A stretch of DNA of 48,224 bases, taken from assembly GCA_031552845.1 (NCBI GenBank), contig JAVBMC010000063.1, forward strand, positions 1-48,224. The letters run 5' to 3'. A program made the position numbers and the translations under genes. Of this stretch, positions 20,569-29,288 are shown one piece after another. Position 1 is the first letter of the stretch. Each line of letters begins with the position of its first letter. The notes below the pieces were generated by a model, which searched no databases, was not told the DNA's origin, and saw only the letters and a program-made list of their open reading frames with translations. Source of the stretch: JAVBMC01 sp031552845. Its GTDB lineage: Bacteria; Verrucomicrobiota; Kiritimatiellia; RFP12; DVOR01.

Positions 20569-20660
20569 TTGAGGTACCAGTGTACTTGCATCCGATGTAC
20601 ACGTGTACTCGTACCCAAGGTACACTTGTACCTGTACCCCAAGTACACGTGTACCACGAT
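20569..20660. repeat. Tandem palindromic array C, four 23-bp units
   Basis: Dyad centres at 20579.5, 20602.5, 20625.5 and 20648.5, exactly 23 bp apart. Cores are GTACCAGTGTAC (20574-20585), GTACACGTGTAC (20597-20608), GTACACTTGTAC (20620-20631) and GTACACGTGTAC (20643-20654); units two and four share a perfect 12-bp palindrome. The array has ten GTAC tetramers in under 90 bp. It lies between a terminator and the next promoter. Confidence 0.87.
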
Positions 20661-20727
20661 TGTGCGTAATATTAGAGGGTAGAGGTGTGTTTGGTTGACG
20701 GTAGGTTGGGGGAAGGGTGGGTTGTGC

Positions 20728-20756
20728 TTGACTTCCGCTCTTTTTCGCAGTAAAAT
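20728..20756 (+). promoter_or_regulatory. Promoter of the large surface protein gene
   Basis: TTGACT (20728-20733), 17-bp spacer, TAAAAT (20751-20756). Confidence 0.75.
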
Positions 20757-20830
20757 CTAGCCGTGGTTTCGAGGATATCTGTAATATTTATACGTGTGTT
20801 TATCAGCCGGATCTTTGGACGGGAGTGAGT

Positions 20831-23584
20831 ATGAATACCAAATTATGTTTAGCAGCAGTTGTGATGATGACGGCGGGTGTGAATGCCGAGGTGTGGTTGG
20901 AAGATGGCGTGCCGGTGGGTGCGGGCGGGTATGCGGAGGGTAGCATTAACGACAAGAATGTTACTATCAAAGGCGAGTCGGGCAAATGGACCGGTGGGAC
21001 GGCTGTGTTTCAAGTGCGAGGTGCTGCTTATGGGCTGGATTATTCGACAGTCCCATCTTCGTTACAGGCGTTGGAGGGGTCCGGGACGTATGCGGTGAAT
21101 AACTCCTCGACAGGGACGAGCGAAAGCCGCTTTGAAGCACGTGCGCTCTCGCTGGTGCCTGCCGCGACGAACGTTTACTTCAGCCTGCTGACGCGGTATG
21201 AGGCAGGCGCGCTCACAGGATTCAAGACGGCGGGGGTGTGGACAGGCGTTGGTCTGACTGTAGGGGGATCGACCGATAAAGCAGTGCCGATTTACACGGA
21301 CGGGTTTGTCGTCGGCTATCAAACGTTGAACATCAATGGCGTTCTGCGCCCGCGCTTGGTAGGACATGCCGGCGGCACTGAAACAGCAGGTAGCCCCATT
21401 ATCCTGCATGATGATCCTCAGCCGGGCGTGACGTATATGGTGGCTGTCAAGGTGGAGTATAATGGAGATGGGCCGGAGACGGTCAGCTTTGCACTCAACC
21501 CCGTGCCGGGCGAAGAGGTGTACGATGGCGTGCTCAGCGCGGATATCCTTCCTGCCGATGGGAAGTTCCAATACATCAAGTTCGGCGGCGGCTATGCTAC
21601 ATCCAACAAGAATATCTTCTATGATGAAATCCGCGCAGGGGAGACGTTTGACGACGTCGTCGGCGCGCCGCTGGCCAACTCTTCCTTCATGGGGCAGGCA
21701 AACATGGCGCTTCGGGACGATGGAGAATTCGAGGTCACGGTGCAGCTCTCCAGTCTCAAGAGCGGTACGCCTGTTCACTTGGTGATGGGCACGGAGCCGG
21801 GTGTTTGGAGCATCACCAACACCTTCGCCAATCCACAGGCTCTGCAGCCGCTGAGCCTCGTGGCGCAAGGGTATGCGCCGGAGACGACGTATTACTATAA
21901 CGTTGTGGCGGTTGACTCGCCGGAGGAACCCGTCTTCAGCGGGGCAAGCCCAGAGACGTTTTACACCGGCGCAGTCAGCTTCGACTCCGCCATCGCCACA
22001 GCTGACGAAGGTACGCTCGCACCTGCGCGCATCACCGTGCGCCGCGCGGCGACTGGCATCAGCGCGCCCCTGCTCGTCCACTACACCATCATTAACGGCA
22101 CCGCCGTCCCTGGGGTTGATTATGTGAATGAACACCAAGCCGGCACAATTACCATTCCGGCCGGTTCGGCCACCGCCGACATCGTCATCACGCCCCTACT
22201 CAACAAAGCACTCTTTGCCGACACCACCCTGACGGTTCAACTCAAGAGCGGTTTGTACTTCCAAGGCGATACCACTGAGTGCGCGGTCACAATCGTCAAC
22301 GCCCCTCTGCCCGACGGCTACAAAGTATGGACTGCCAGCACCCACGGCAGCTTTGCTGACGGCGCCAACTGGTCGCCCGCAGGCGTCCCCGGCCCCGATG
22401 ACCATATCCTCCTCGGTGCATACTCTACCAACAACCTGACCATTCCAATGGCATCCCCCGTAACTGTCGCCAGCTGGACGCAGGAAGAGGCATATAGCGG
22501 TACGGTCGAAATCCAGACCCCCTTTGAATCCACCACGCCCCACCTGTACATTACCGGCGACTGCCAGTTAGAGAGCGGCATCTGGACGCACCCTGCGGGC
22601 GGCACTCTCGAGAAGTTCAAACTCTACGCCCGTGTGGACGGCGACATGACCCTTTTCGCTGCAGGCAGGGTCGACGTCTACAACAAAGGCTTCAATCAAT
22701 ATAAAGGCGCTGGCGGCGATGCCACCGGCGGTGCCTACGGCGGCCAAGGCGGAGGTCTCGCCAAGCCCACCTATGGTTCCATCTTCAAACCCCTGCGCTA
22801 TGGCAGCTCCGGCGGCGCAACCTCCTACAGCGGGGGACTGCTGCAGCTAGAAGTTGGCGGAGTCCTCACCTTGCCCGTTACGAGCGAAACGGCAACGCCC
22901 GTTATCCGCGCCGACGGCAACAACCAATGCGCAGGCGGCAGCATCCTGCTCAAAGTCGGCGCCTTGCATGGCGGTAACCGCATATCAGCCAAGGGTGTCT
23001 CCTTCCAGAACGGCAATAATGCCGGCGGCGGCGGCCGCATCGCCATCTACCTCACCCATCCCGGCGCCCAACGTGAAGACTACCACGGCACTATCAACGT
23101 CGACGGCGGTAGCGGCTTCAAAGAAACAGACCTTCCCTCTGCCGGCAATGGCAGCATCTACTGGCAAACCGCCGACCAAGCCGCCGGCGCCGGCACGGTA
23201 ATTTCCACTGCAACGTATACCGAGAGCCATGGCCTCTCCTACGAGCGCCGCTACCTGCCCATCCCTGCCGAGAACTCTGAAGAAGCCCCGCCCGATGACT
23301 TGCGCAAGACCACATGGATTATCCGCGACAACGGCAGAGTCAAACTCACCGCCAGCTTCGCCATCGAGTCCCTGACGATTGAGATACCCGCCGCACCCTC
23401 CAAATCGGTGCCGACGCTCAACCTCAACGGCAAAACCCTCCGGATGCATGAACTCACAATTGGCTCACAGCACTATATTTGCGGTACTTATACTGCCGCC
23501 GATCTGGGCGATAACGTAATCGATACAGAAGACGGCATCGGGCGCGTGGCGGTCGGTCGGCCAACCGTCTTCCTGTTCCGCTAG
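20831..23584 (+). CDS. Large secreted surface protein with Calx-beta-like domain
   Basis: A 917-residue exported protein of unknown function. MNTKLCLAAVVMMTAGVNA is a signal peptide; the ATG at 20831 is preferred to the GTG at 20825 because GGGAG has better spacing. Residues about 380-493 resemble a Calx-beta repeat (ATADEGTLAPARITVRRA, then GTAVPGVDYV..GTITIPAGSATADI). A glycine-rich segment follows (about 620-740, GGAYGGQGGG, NAGGGGRIAIYL). No catalytic motif was recognised; a surface/adhesin role is likely. The 5' half is G-rich and the 3' half C-rich on the coding strand, an internal compositional switch. Confidence 0.75.
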   Translation: MNTKLCLAAVVMMTAGVNAEVWLEDGVPVGAGGYAEGSINDKNVTIKGESGKWTGGTAVFQVRGAAYGLDYSTVPSSLQALEGSGTYAVNNSSTGTSESRFEARALSLVPAATNVYFSLLTRYEAGALTGFKTAGVWTGVGLTVGGSTDKAVPIYTDGFVVGYQTLNINGVLRPRLVGHAGGTETAGSPIILHDDPQPGVTYMVAVKVEYNGDGPETVSFALNPVPGEEVYDGVLSADILPADGKFQYIKFGGGYATSNKNIFYDEIRAGETFDDVVGAPLANSSFMGQANMALRDDGEFEVTVQLSSLKSGTPVHLVMGTEPGVWSITNTFANPQALQPLSLVAQGYAPETTYYYNVVAVDSPEEPVFSGASPETFYTGAVSFDSAIATADEGTLAPARITVRRAATGISAPLLVHYTIINGTAVPGVDYVNEHQAGTITIPAGSATADIVITPLLNKALFADTTLTVQLKSGLYFQGDTTECAVTIVNAPLPDGYKVWTASTHGSFADGANWSPAGVPGPDDHILLGAYSTNNLTIPMASPVTVASWTQEEAYSGTVEIQTPFESTTPHLYITGDCQLESGIWTHPAGGTLEKFKLYARVDGDMTLFAAGRVDVYNKGFNQYKGAGGDATGGAYGGQGGGLAKPTYGSIFKPLRYGSSGGATSYSGGLLQLEVGGVLTLPVTSETATPVIRADGNNQCAGGSILLKVGALHGGNRISAKGVSFQNGNNAGGGGRIAIYLTHPGAQREDYHGTINVDGGSGFKETDLPSAGNGSIYWQTADQAAGAGTVISTATYTESHGLSYERRYLPIPAENSEEAPPDDLRKTTWIIRDNGRVKLTASFAIESLTIEIPAAPSKSVPTLNLNGKTLRMHELTIGSQHYICGTYTAADLGDNVIDTEDGIGRVAVGRPTVFLFR

Positions 23585-23613
23585 TCCTGTGCAGATAACC
23601 CATTACCTCTGAG

Positions 23614-23644
23614 CCGCGCACGCATAAGATATCGCGTGTTGCGG
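23614..23644 (+). terminator. Possible weak terminator hairpin
   Basis: Stem CCGC-CACGC / GCGTG-GCGG with a small internal bulge, 30 bases after the surface protein stop; no U-tract, so only tentative. Confidence 0.3.
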
Positions 23645-23791
23645 TGTCATGCGGGGTATTTGTGCTGTTCTTACTTCCTAACGAGGGGTAAGTCGAGGCG
23701 TGACGGGTTAGCAGATTTGAGGGGCTGGGTCAAGTGTAAAAGGGGGATTTGGGGATGGCGGGAGCTTTGGGGGTGGGGCGGTGGTTTCGGG

Positions 23792-23820
23792 TTGCTTTTG
23801 GAATGGGTTTTCGGTATACT
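23792..23820 (+). promoter_or_regulatory. Promoter of the thrC operon
   Basis: TTGCTT (23792-23797), 17-bp spacer, TATACT (23815-23820), 24 bases before the ATG and preceded by a G-rich tract. Confidence 0.68.
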
Positions 23821-23844
23821 GCGACCCCAGATTGGAGTCTTTAA

Positions 23845-25221
23845 ATGCGTTATATCAGTACACGTGGGCAGGGTGAGCCTCTGTCGTTTTCCGAAGCTGT
23901 TTTGACGGGACTGGCGCGTGATGGCGGGTTGTTGATGCCGGAGTCGTTTCCGTATGTGGCATCGCGGCTGCGCGGTTGGGCGGCTTTGTCGTATCCGGAG
24001 CTGGCGTTTGAGATCATGCGCCTGTTTATCGATGATGTTCCGGAGGATGATCTGCGGGCGATCGTGAATCGCAGTTATGCCGGGTTCAGCGTGCCGGAGG
24101 TGACGCCGGTGCGGCAGGTGGGCGGGGTGCATGTGTTGGAGCTGTTTCATGGCCCGACGTTTGCGTTCAAGGATGTGGCGTTGCAGTTCTTGGGTAATTT
24201 GTTTGAGTATATCCTGCGGCGCGAGGGGCGCGAGATGAATATCGTGGCGGCGACGAGCGGCGATACGGGGAGCGCGGCGATTGCGGGCGTGCAGGGGCGC
24301 GAGGGGATGCGGATTTTTGTGATGCATCCGAAGGGGCGCGTGAGTCAGGTGCAGGAGCGGCAGATGACGACGGTGCTGTCGCCGAATGTGTTTAATTTGG
24401 CGGTGGAGGGGTCGTTTGATGATTGTCAGAACATGGTGAAGGCGTTGTTCGGCAATCTGTCGATGCGTGATCGGTGTCACTTGGGTGCGGTGAATTCGAT
24501 TAACTGGGCGCGGGTGTTGGCGCAGGTGGTGTATTATTTCTATGCGGCGTTCCGCGCACAGCGGGGGATGCATGCGGTGCAGCCGTCGTTCTCGGTGCCG
24601 ACGGGTAACTTTGGCGATGTATTCGCGGGGTATGTGGCGTTCCGCATGGGGCTGCCGATGGGTAAGCTGATTATCGCGACGAACGAGAATGATATCTTGG
24701 CGCGGTACTTTATGTCGGGCACGTATGCCGTGGAGGGCGTGCAGCATACGATCAGCCCGTCGATGGATATTCAGGTGGCGAGCAACTTTGAGCGTTACCT
24801 TTATTGCATGGCCGATGGTAAGGCGCAGACGGTGAAGGCGTGGATGGATACGTTCCGCAAGACGGGGGCGTTGACGCCGGGGGTGCCGAATGATCCGATC
24901 ATGGCGGCGGGACGGTGCGATACGGCTCGGACGCTGGCGACGATTAAGAAGTATTACGAGCAGTATGGTTATCTGCTGGATCCGCACACTGCGGTGGGCG
25001 TGAACGTGGCGGAGTCGTACTTAGAGGATTATAAGCCGATGATCTGCTTGGCGACGGCGCATCCCGCGAAGTTCAGCGAGGCGATCTTGCGTGCGACGGG
25101 GCATGACTTGGCGCATCACCCGGATTTAGATGCTTTGTTAGACAAGCCGACCCGCAGCGTCACGCTCCCTGCCGAAACTGCGGCGGTTGGAGATTATATT
25201 GAACGCACGATTGCTCGATGA
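23845..25221 (+). CDS. thrC: Threonine synthase
   Basis: PLP enzyme converting O-phosphohomoserine to threonine; 458 residues, the longer bacterial/fungal type. The N-terminus MRYISTRGQGEPLSFSEAV and ARDGGLLMPE are characteristic. The PLP lysine is K109 in HGPTFAFKDVALQ; the phosphate-binding region is VAATSGDTGSAAIAG and the catalytic region continues LGAVNSINWARVLAQ and FSVPTGNFGDVFAGY. First gene of a tightly packed operon reaching 31471; its last codons overlap the next gene. Confidence 0.96.
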   Translation: MRYISTRGQGEPLSFSEAVLTGLARDGGLLMPESFPYVASRLRGWAALSYPELAFEIMRLFIDDVPEDDLRAIVNRSYAGFSVPEVTPVRQVGGVHVLELFHGPTFAFKDVALQFLGNLFEYILRREGREMNIVAATSGDTGSAAIAGVQGREGMRIFVMHPKGRVSQVQERQMTTVLSPNVFNLAVEGSFDDCQNMVKALFGNLSMRDRCHLGAVNSINWARVLAQVVYYFYAAFRAQRGMHAVQPSFSVPTGNFGDVFAGYVAFRMGLPMGKLIIATNENDILARYFMSGTYAVEGVQHTISPSMDIQVASNFERYLYCMADGKAQTVKAWMDTFRKTGALTPGVPNDPIMAAGRCDTARTLATIKKYYEQYGYLLDPHTAVGVNVAESYLEDYKPMICLATAHPAKFSEAILRATGHDLAHHPDLDALLDKPTRSVTLPAETAAVGDYIERTIAR

Positions 25222-25540
25222 TTTCGCCTGCAAGCGCTGTTCTGCCTGTTGCCGTGTTGAGGGGTATGTGACCCTGGAACCGGGGGAGGCTGAGCGGCTG
25301 TCGGCGTTTCTCGGGATGTCTGTGACGGATTTCACACAGCAGTATACGCGGCTAAAGCATTCACGCGATGCCCTCTCGCTCACAGAGGCGGATGATGGAG
25401 CGTGCGTTCTATTGGAGGCGGACGGTTCGTGCCGCGTCCAACCGGTCAAGCCGCAGCAGTGCATTGATTTCCCACACAAGTGGATTACGCCGACGTTGAA
25501 GAAGACGTGCCCGGCCTTAAAGGAGCTATTCAGTAAATGA
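25199..25540 (+). CDS. YkgJ-family cysteine cluster protein
   Basis: A 113-residue protein of the UPF0153/YkgJ type, thought to bind iron or zinc through a cysteine cluster. CKRCSACC (residues 11-18) gives four cysteines; further cysteines occur in ADGACVL-like DDGACVLLEADGSCRV and QQCIDFP. The start is probably TTG at 25199, since GGAG (25189-25192) is correctly spaced; an in-frame TTG at 25187 is less likely. It overlaps thrC by 23 bases and manA by four. Confidence 0.85.
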   Translation: MNARLLDDFACKRCSACCRVEGYVTLEPGEAERLSAFLGMSVTDFTQQYTRLKHSRDALSLTEADDGACVLLEADGSCRVQPVKPQQCIDFPHKWITPTLKKTCPALKELFSK

Positions 25541-26358
25541 GTCCCATTCTATTCCCCGTACCTGTCTATCAATCCTACATCTGGGGCGGCGGACGCTTTG
25601 CCTCTGAGTTTGGTCGCACAGGTACGCCCGATGTCTGCGCGGAGTCGTGGGAGGTGACGGCGGAGAGTGGCGTGCCGTTGCTCATCAAACTCATTGACGC
25701 GTGCGATACGCTCAGCGTGCAAGTGCACCCCAACGAAGAGACCCGCAAAGTAGCGGGCGGCGATCCGAAGACCGAAGCGTGGCATGTGCTCGCCACAGTA
25801 CCGGGCGCGGCGTTGTATGCGGGTTTGAAGGAGGGCGTAACGGAGGAAACCCTGCGTGCGGCGTTGGCCGATGGCACGGCGGACAAGCTGATGCACAAGT
25901 TCGACGTGCAGGCGGGCGACACCATCTTCATCCCTGGCGGGTTGGTGCATGCAATTGGTGCGGGCTGCTTGATTTATGAGGTACAGCAGTCGTCCAACAC
26001 GACGTATCGGCTGTATGACTGGAACCGTAAGGATGCCTCGGGCAAGGGACGCGAGCTGCACATCGAACAGGCGTTCGCGTGCATTGATTGGACGCTGCAG
26101 CCGCAGATTGTCCGTAAGGCTGAGGGCGAGTTAGTCAAGTGTCCCTTCTTCAGTTTGACGCGGACCGTGTGCGAGGCACCGATGAGTTTGAAGGCCGAGC
26201 AGGCGCGTGCGGTGTTTGTGGCTGAGGGCAATGGCACGGTGGTGGCCGATGGTGTTGAAACAGTGGTGCGCAAGGGGACGAGCTTTGTGGTGCCGACGGG
26301 GTGTGCGGCGGAGTTCCGTCCGCAAGGCCGTGCGGCGTTGTTGATTGCGGCGGCGTGA
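25537..26358 (+). CDS. manA: Mannose-6-phosphate isomerase, class I
   Basis: Zinc cupin enzyme interconverting mannose-6-P and fructose-6-P; 273 residues, the short form. Zinc ligands are visible in SVQVHPNEE and TEAWHVL, with IFIPGGLVHAIG carrying the later histidine; QQSSNTTYRLYDW is the family signature. The ATG overlaps the previous stop (ATGA). Mannose released by the GH92 enzyme in this window could feed this step, although the genes are not adjacent. Confidence 0.92.
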   Translation: MSPILFPVPVYQSYIWGGGRFASEFGRTGTPDVCAESWEVTAESGVPLLIKLIDACDTLSVQVHPNEETRKVAGGDPKTEAWHVLATVPGAALYAGLKEGVTEETLRAALADGTADKLMHKFDVQAGDTIFIPGGLVHAIGAGCLIYEVQQSSNTTYRLYDWNRKDASGKGRELHIEQAFACIDWTLQPQIVRKAEGELVKCPFFSLTRTVCEAPMSLKAEQARAVFVAEGNGTVVADGVETVVRKGTSFVVPTGCAAEFRPQGRAALLIAAA

Positions 26359-27542
26359 TGAATACAATTAAACATGTCATTTGGGATTGGAACGGTACGC
26401 TGCTCGCGGATGTCGAAGCGGCGCATCGTTCGATCAATGGCATGCTCGACCGGCGTGGCGGCAAGCCGTTGACGTTAGAGCAGTATCGAGAGCTGTTCTC
26501 CTTTCCGGTGCGTGAGTTTTACACCGCAAGCGGGTTTGATGTCGGGGCAGAGGATTGGGACTTGCTGGCGGAGGAGTTCCATGCGGCGTTCTTGGCGGAT
26601 GATTCGATCCGCCTGCGGGACGGTGCGCGGGAAGTGCTGGCGTTCTTTAAAGCGCAGGGAATTGAACAGTCTATCCTGTCGGCGGCAGAGCATAACATGC
26701 TGTTGAAGATGGTGCGCGAGGCCAAGGTAGAGGAGTGCTTTGCACATATTCTCGGGACGGACAATATACACGGGCTCTCGAAGTCGGCGCAGGCACAGGC
26801 GTTGATGGCGGAGTTGAAGCTTCCGAAGGAGCAAATCGTTTTGATTGGCGACACGCTGCATGATGCAGAGGTGGCACAGGAGTTGGGCATCCGCTGCATC
26901 TTACTCTCGTGCGGACATCAATCGCCGCGGCGGTTGAAGAAGGCGGGCGTGCCGATGGTGGAGTCGCTCACGGAACTGGCCGACAAGGCGAAGCTGACAG
27001 AGCTGTTGCGCCCCAAAGTATCGGCGCGGGTGTTGTTCTTGGGCGGCGATGGCAAGGGTAAGAGCTCGTCGGCGTTGGGGATGATCCTGCGTGCGGTGGG
27101 GCATGGTTTTGGCGTGGGGATGGTGCAGTTCATCAAGAACGTGCCGGATACGGGGGAGCTGAAGGGCTTGCGGCTGTTGCCGGGCGTGGAGGTGTTTCAG
27201 GCAGGCACGGGGTTTGTGTTTCCGGATATGCCGGAGGAAAAACTGATAGCGTGCGTGCGGGTGATTGGTGAGGGAATTGCGGCGGCGCGTCGGTTCATTG
27301 CTGACCCGGCTGTGCGGTTGATTGTGTTGGACGAAATCGGCGATGCAGTGGCGTTGAAGCTGCTGCCGGTGGATGAGGTGCTGGCACTGTTGGATGAAGC
27401 GCCGGCGGATAAGATTATCGTGCTGACCGGGCATGTGATGCTACCGGAGTTGGCCGCGCGGGCGGATACGGTAAGCGAGGTGCGGTGTATTAAGCATGCG
27501 TATGTGGCAGGGCGCGAGGCGCAGGAGGGGGTGGAGTTATGA
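26358..27542 (+). CDS. Fusion: HAD phosphatase + cob(I)alamin adenosyltransferase (CobA/BtuR type)
   Basis: A 394-residue two-domain protein. Residues 1-215 form a HAD hydrolase of the phosphoglycolate phosphatase type: motif I VIWDWNGTLLAD, motif II SILSAAEHN and the acidic motif LIGDTLHDAEVA. From about 222, a CobA/BtuR adenosyltransferase follows: P-loop LGGDGKGKSSSALGMIL, VGMVQFIKN and LIVLDEIGDAVAL. CobA transfers adenosyl to corrinoid cobalt. The start overlaps the manA stop by one base (TGATG). The frame is continuous through the join, so this is a fusion rather than two genes. Corrinoid biosynthesis genes are not nearby. Confidence 0.88.
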   Translation: MNTIKHVIWDWNGTLLADVEAAHRSINGMLDRRGGKPLTLEQYRELFSFPVREFYTASGFDVGAEDWDLLAEEFHAAFLADDSIRLRDGAREVLAFFKAQGIEQSILSAAEHNMLLKMVREAKVEECFAHILGTDNIHGLSKSAQAQALMAELKLPKEQIVLIGDTLHDAEVAQELGIRCILLSCGHQSPRRLKKAGVPMVESLTELADKAKLTELLRPKVSARVLFLGGDGKGKSSSALGMILRAVGHGFGVGMVQFIKNVPDTGELKGLRLLPGVEVFQAGTGFVFPDMPEEKLIACVRVIGEGIAAARRFIADPAVRLIVLDEIGDAVALKLLPVDEVLALLDEAPADKIIVLTGHVMLPELAARADTVSEVRCIKHAYVAGREAQEGVEL

Positions 27543-28654
27543 ACCGGAAGATGTTGTTCCGTCTGGTGGGCTTGCCGATTATCGCGGTGGCGTTATACTT
27601 TGTGTGGAAGCCTGTGTTTGATCCCGCACGCAGACAGAGCGCAGCGAAGGCCGCCCCGGTGGCAGTGCCGGTGTCGCAAACGCCGTGGGGCATTCAGTGG
27701 AAGCGGCTATTGGGAACAGGCACGGAGCCTTTTGCCGGATGCTGTGGCGCGTGGCTGACGGTGAGTCAGAGCGGCGAGGGTTTGGTGTTGGATGAGGGCG
27801 GCGCGTTGATTGCGGAGGCAGCGTTGGCGCCGCGTCCGGACTTTGCAGAGGGTGGTATTTTGTTGACGGAAGAAGGCGGCGTGCGTCGGATTGACCGCGC
27901 GGGCAAGGTGGTGTGGTCCGTGGAGTTGGATGGGGCGTTTGCGAGCGCGCCGGTGAGTGCGCCGGGGCATGTGTTTATCCTGTCGCAGGAGGGGCGCGTG
28001 TTCTGTCTGGAGCGCGAGACGGGCAAGACGGTGTGGATGTCCGAGGAGACCGGGCGGAGCGATGGCGGCTTGGCTGTCGGGGATGACGTGGTTGCGTTTG
28101 GGAATTGCAACGCGAATGTGTATCTGTTGCGGATGCGTGATGGCAAACGCTTGGCCGAGGTGCCGTTGGGCGAGAAGGGCGAAGTGGGTGGCGTGCCGCT
28201 GATTGCTTTTGGACGGGTATATGCCGGGACGAGCGGTGGTGAGGTCGTCGCCGTGGGAATCAAGTCGCGGAAGATTGAGAAGCGCCTGCGGATCGCACAG
28301 GAGCAGGAGGAGTATAGTGCGCCGATCTGCCGCGCGGGTTTGAGTCTGGTGACGGGCACGAAATCGGGTGCCGTGGTGGTGTTTGATCCGGATATGAAGG
28401 AACACGCGAGCTTGCTGCTGCCGAAGGGCGAGCCTGTCGAGTGTGTGACGGTACTGCCGGGCGCGGGTGATGCATGGGTTGGTGCCGGAGGCACGCTGTT
28501 CAGGATTGATACGGTGGATATGAAGGTAATGTCGCGGTTTGCGTTGGGTGACACGATCAGGTGCATCATGGTGTCGGGCGATCGTGTGGGTTGCTTTGCA
28601 GATGATCAGTTTGTGGTGTTGAAAGCAGGAGTGCAGGGTGCAGCCGTTCGTTGA
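27539..28654 (+). CDS. Membrane-anchored PQQ-like beta-propeller protein
   Basis: A 371-residue protein with an N-terminal membrane anchor (residues about 6-24, LFRLVGLPIIAVALYFVW) and a periplasmic propeller of PQQ-like blades (GKVVWSVELDGAFASAPVS, GRVFCLERETGKTVWMS, GGEVVAVGIKSRKIEKRL). Tryptophan-docking pattern resembles BamB-type scaffolds more than quinoprotein dehydrogenases; PQQ-binding residues were not found. Starts with ATGA overlap and its end overlaps the ABC ATPase start. Role unknown. Confidence 0.78.
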   Translation: MNRKMLFRLVGLPIIAVALYFVWKPVFDPARRQSAAKAAPVAVPVSQTPWGIQWKRLLGTGTEPFAGCCGAWLTVSQSGEGLVLDEGGALIAEAALAPRPDFAEGGILLTEEGGVRRIDRAGKVVWSVELDGAFASAPVSAPGHVFILSQEGRVFCLERETGKTVWMSEETGRSDGGLAVGDDVVAFGNCNANVYLLRMRDGKRLAEVPLGEKGEVGGVPLIAFGRVYAGTSGGEVVAVGIKSRKIEKRLRIAQEQEEYSAPICRAGLSLVTGTKSGAVVVFDPDMKEHASLLLPKGEPVECVTVLPGAGDAWVGAGGTLFRIDTVDMKVMSRFALGDTIRCIMVSGDRVGCFADDQFVVLKAGVQGAAVR

Positions 28655-29288
28655 AGTCAAAGGTTTGTGTAAGGCGTATGGTTCCGCGGTGGTGCTGCGG
28701 GACTTCGCGCTGTCGTTGGAGGCGGGGCGTTCGCTGGCAGTGTTGGGGCGTTCGGGCTCCGGGAAGTCGACTCTGCTGCACATCCTCGGCGGCATGGATA
28801 CGGCGGATAGCGGTTCTGTGCGGGTGGCCGAGACGGTGGTGACGGGCTTGAGCGAAGAGCAGCGGAATGTGTTCCGCGGGGAGCAGGTGGGGTTTGTGTT
28901 TCAGCAGCATTTCTTAATCGGCCACCTGACGGCGTTGGAGAATGTATTGGCGGCGGCTTGGGGACGCGGCGGTGCGAAGCGGTATCAGACGCGGGCGCAG
29001 GAGTTGCTGGAGGGGCTTGGCGTCGGGGCGCGGATGGGAGCTTTCCCGAGGGAGATGTCGGGGGGCGAATGTCAGCGTGTGGCGGTGGCGCGTGCTTTGT
29101 TGTTGGGGCCGAAGCTGGTGCTGGCGGATGAGCCGACGGGAGCTTTGGATCGTGCGAATAGTGTGAAGCTACAGGGGGCGTTGCTGGACGCGGTGCGGCG
29201 CGAAGGCGCGGCGTTGATTGCGGCGACGCATGATTTGGAATTTGCGGTGGGATTAGATGGGAGTATCGAGTTATGCCCGAAGAGTTGA
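28638..29288 (+). CDS. ABC transporter ATP-binding protein, LolD/MacB type
   Basis: A 216-residue ATPase. Walker A is GRSGSGKST (about 37-45), the Q-loop is VFQQHFLIG, the signature MSGGECQRVAVARAL (about 140), Walker B LVLADEPTGALD and the H-loop AATHDLEF. Sequence style matches LolD/FtsE/MacB exporters. GTG start at 28638 is supported by AGGAG at 28627-28631. The permease partner is not adjacent; the next gene is a chorismate mutase. Confidence 0.92.
   Translation: MQPFVEVKGLCKAYGSAVVLRDFALSLEAGRSLAVLGRSGSGKSTLLHILGGMDTADSGSVRVAETVVTGLSEEQRNVFRGEQVGFVFQQHFLIGHLTALENVLAAAWGRGGAKRYQTRAQELLEGLGVGARMGAFPREMSGGECQRVAVARALLLGPKLVLADEPTGALDRANSVKLQGALLDAVRREGAALIAATHDLEFAVGLDGSIELCPKS

Larger units (their letters stand above)
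20497..20830. other. Gap holding a terminator, array C and a promoter
   Basis: Terminator 20514-20548, palindrome array 20569-20660, G-rich stretch 20676-20722, promoter 20728-20756 and a 75-base leader. No gene seen. Confidence 0.6.
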
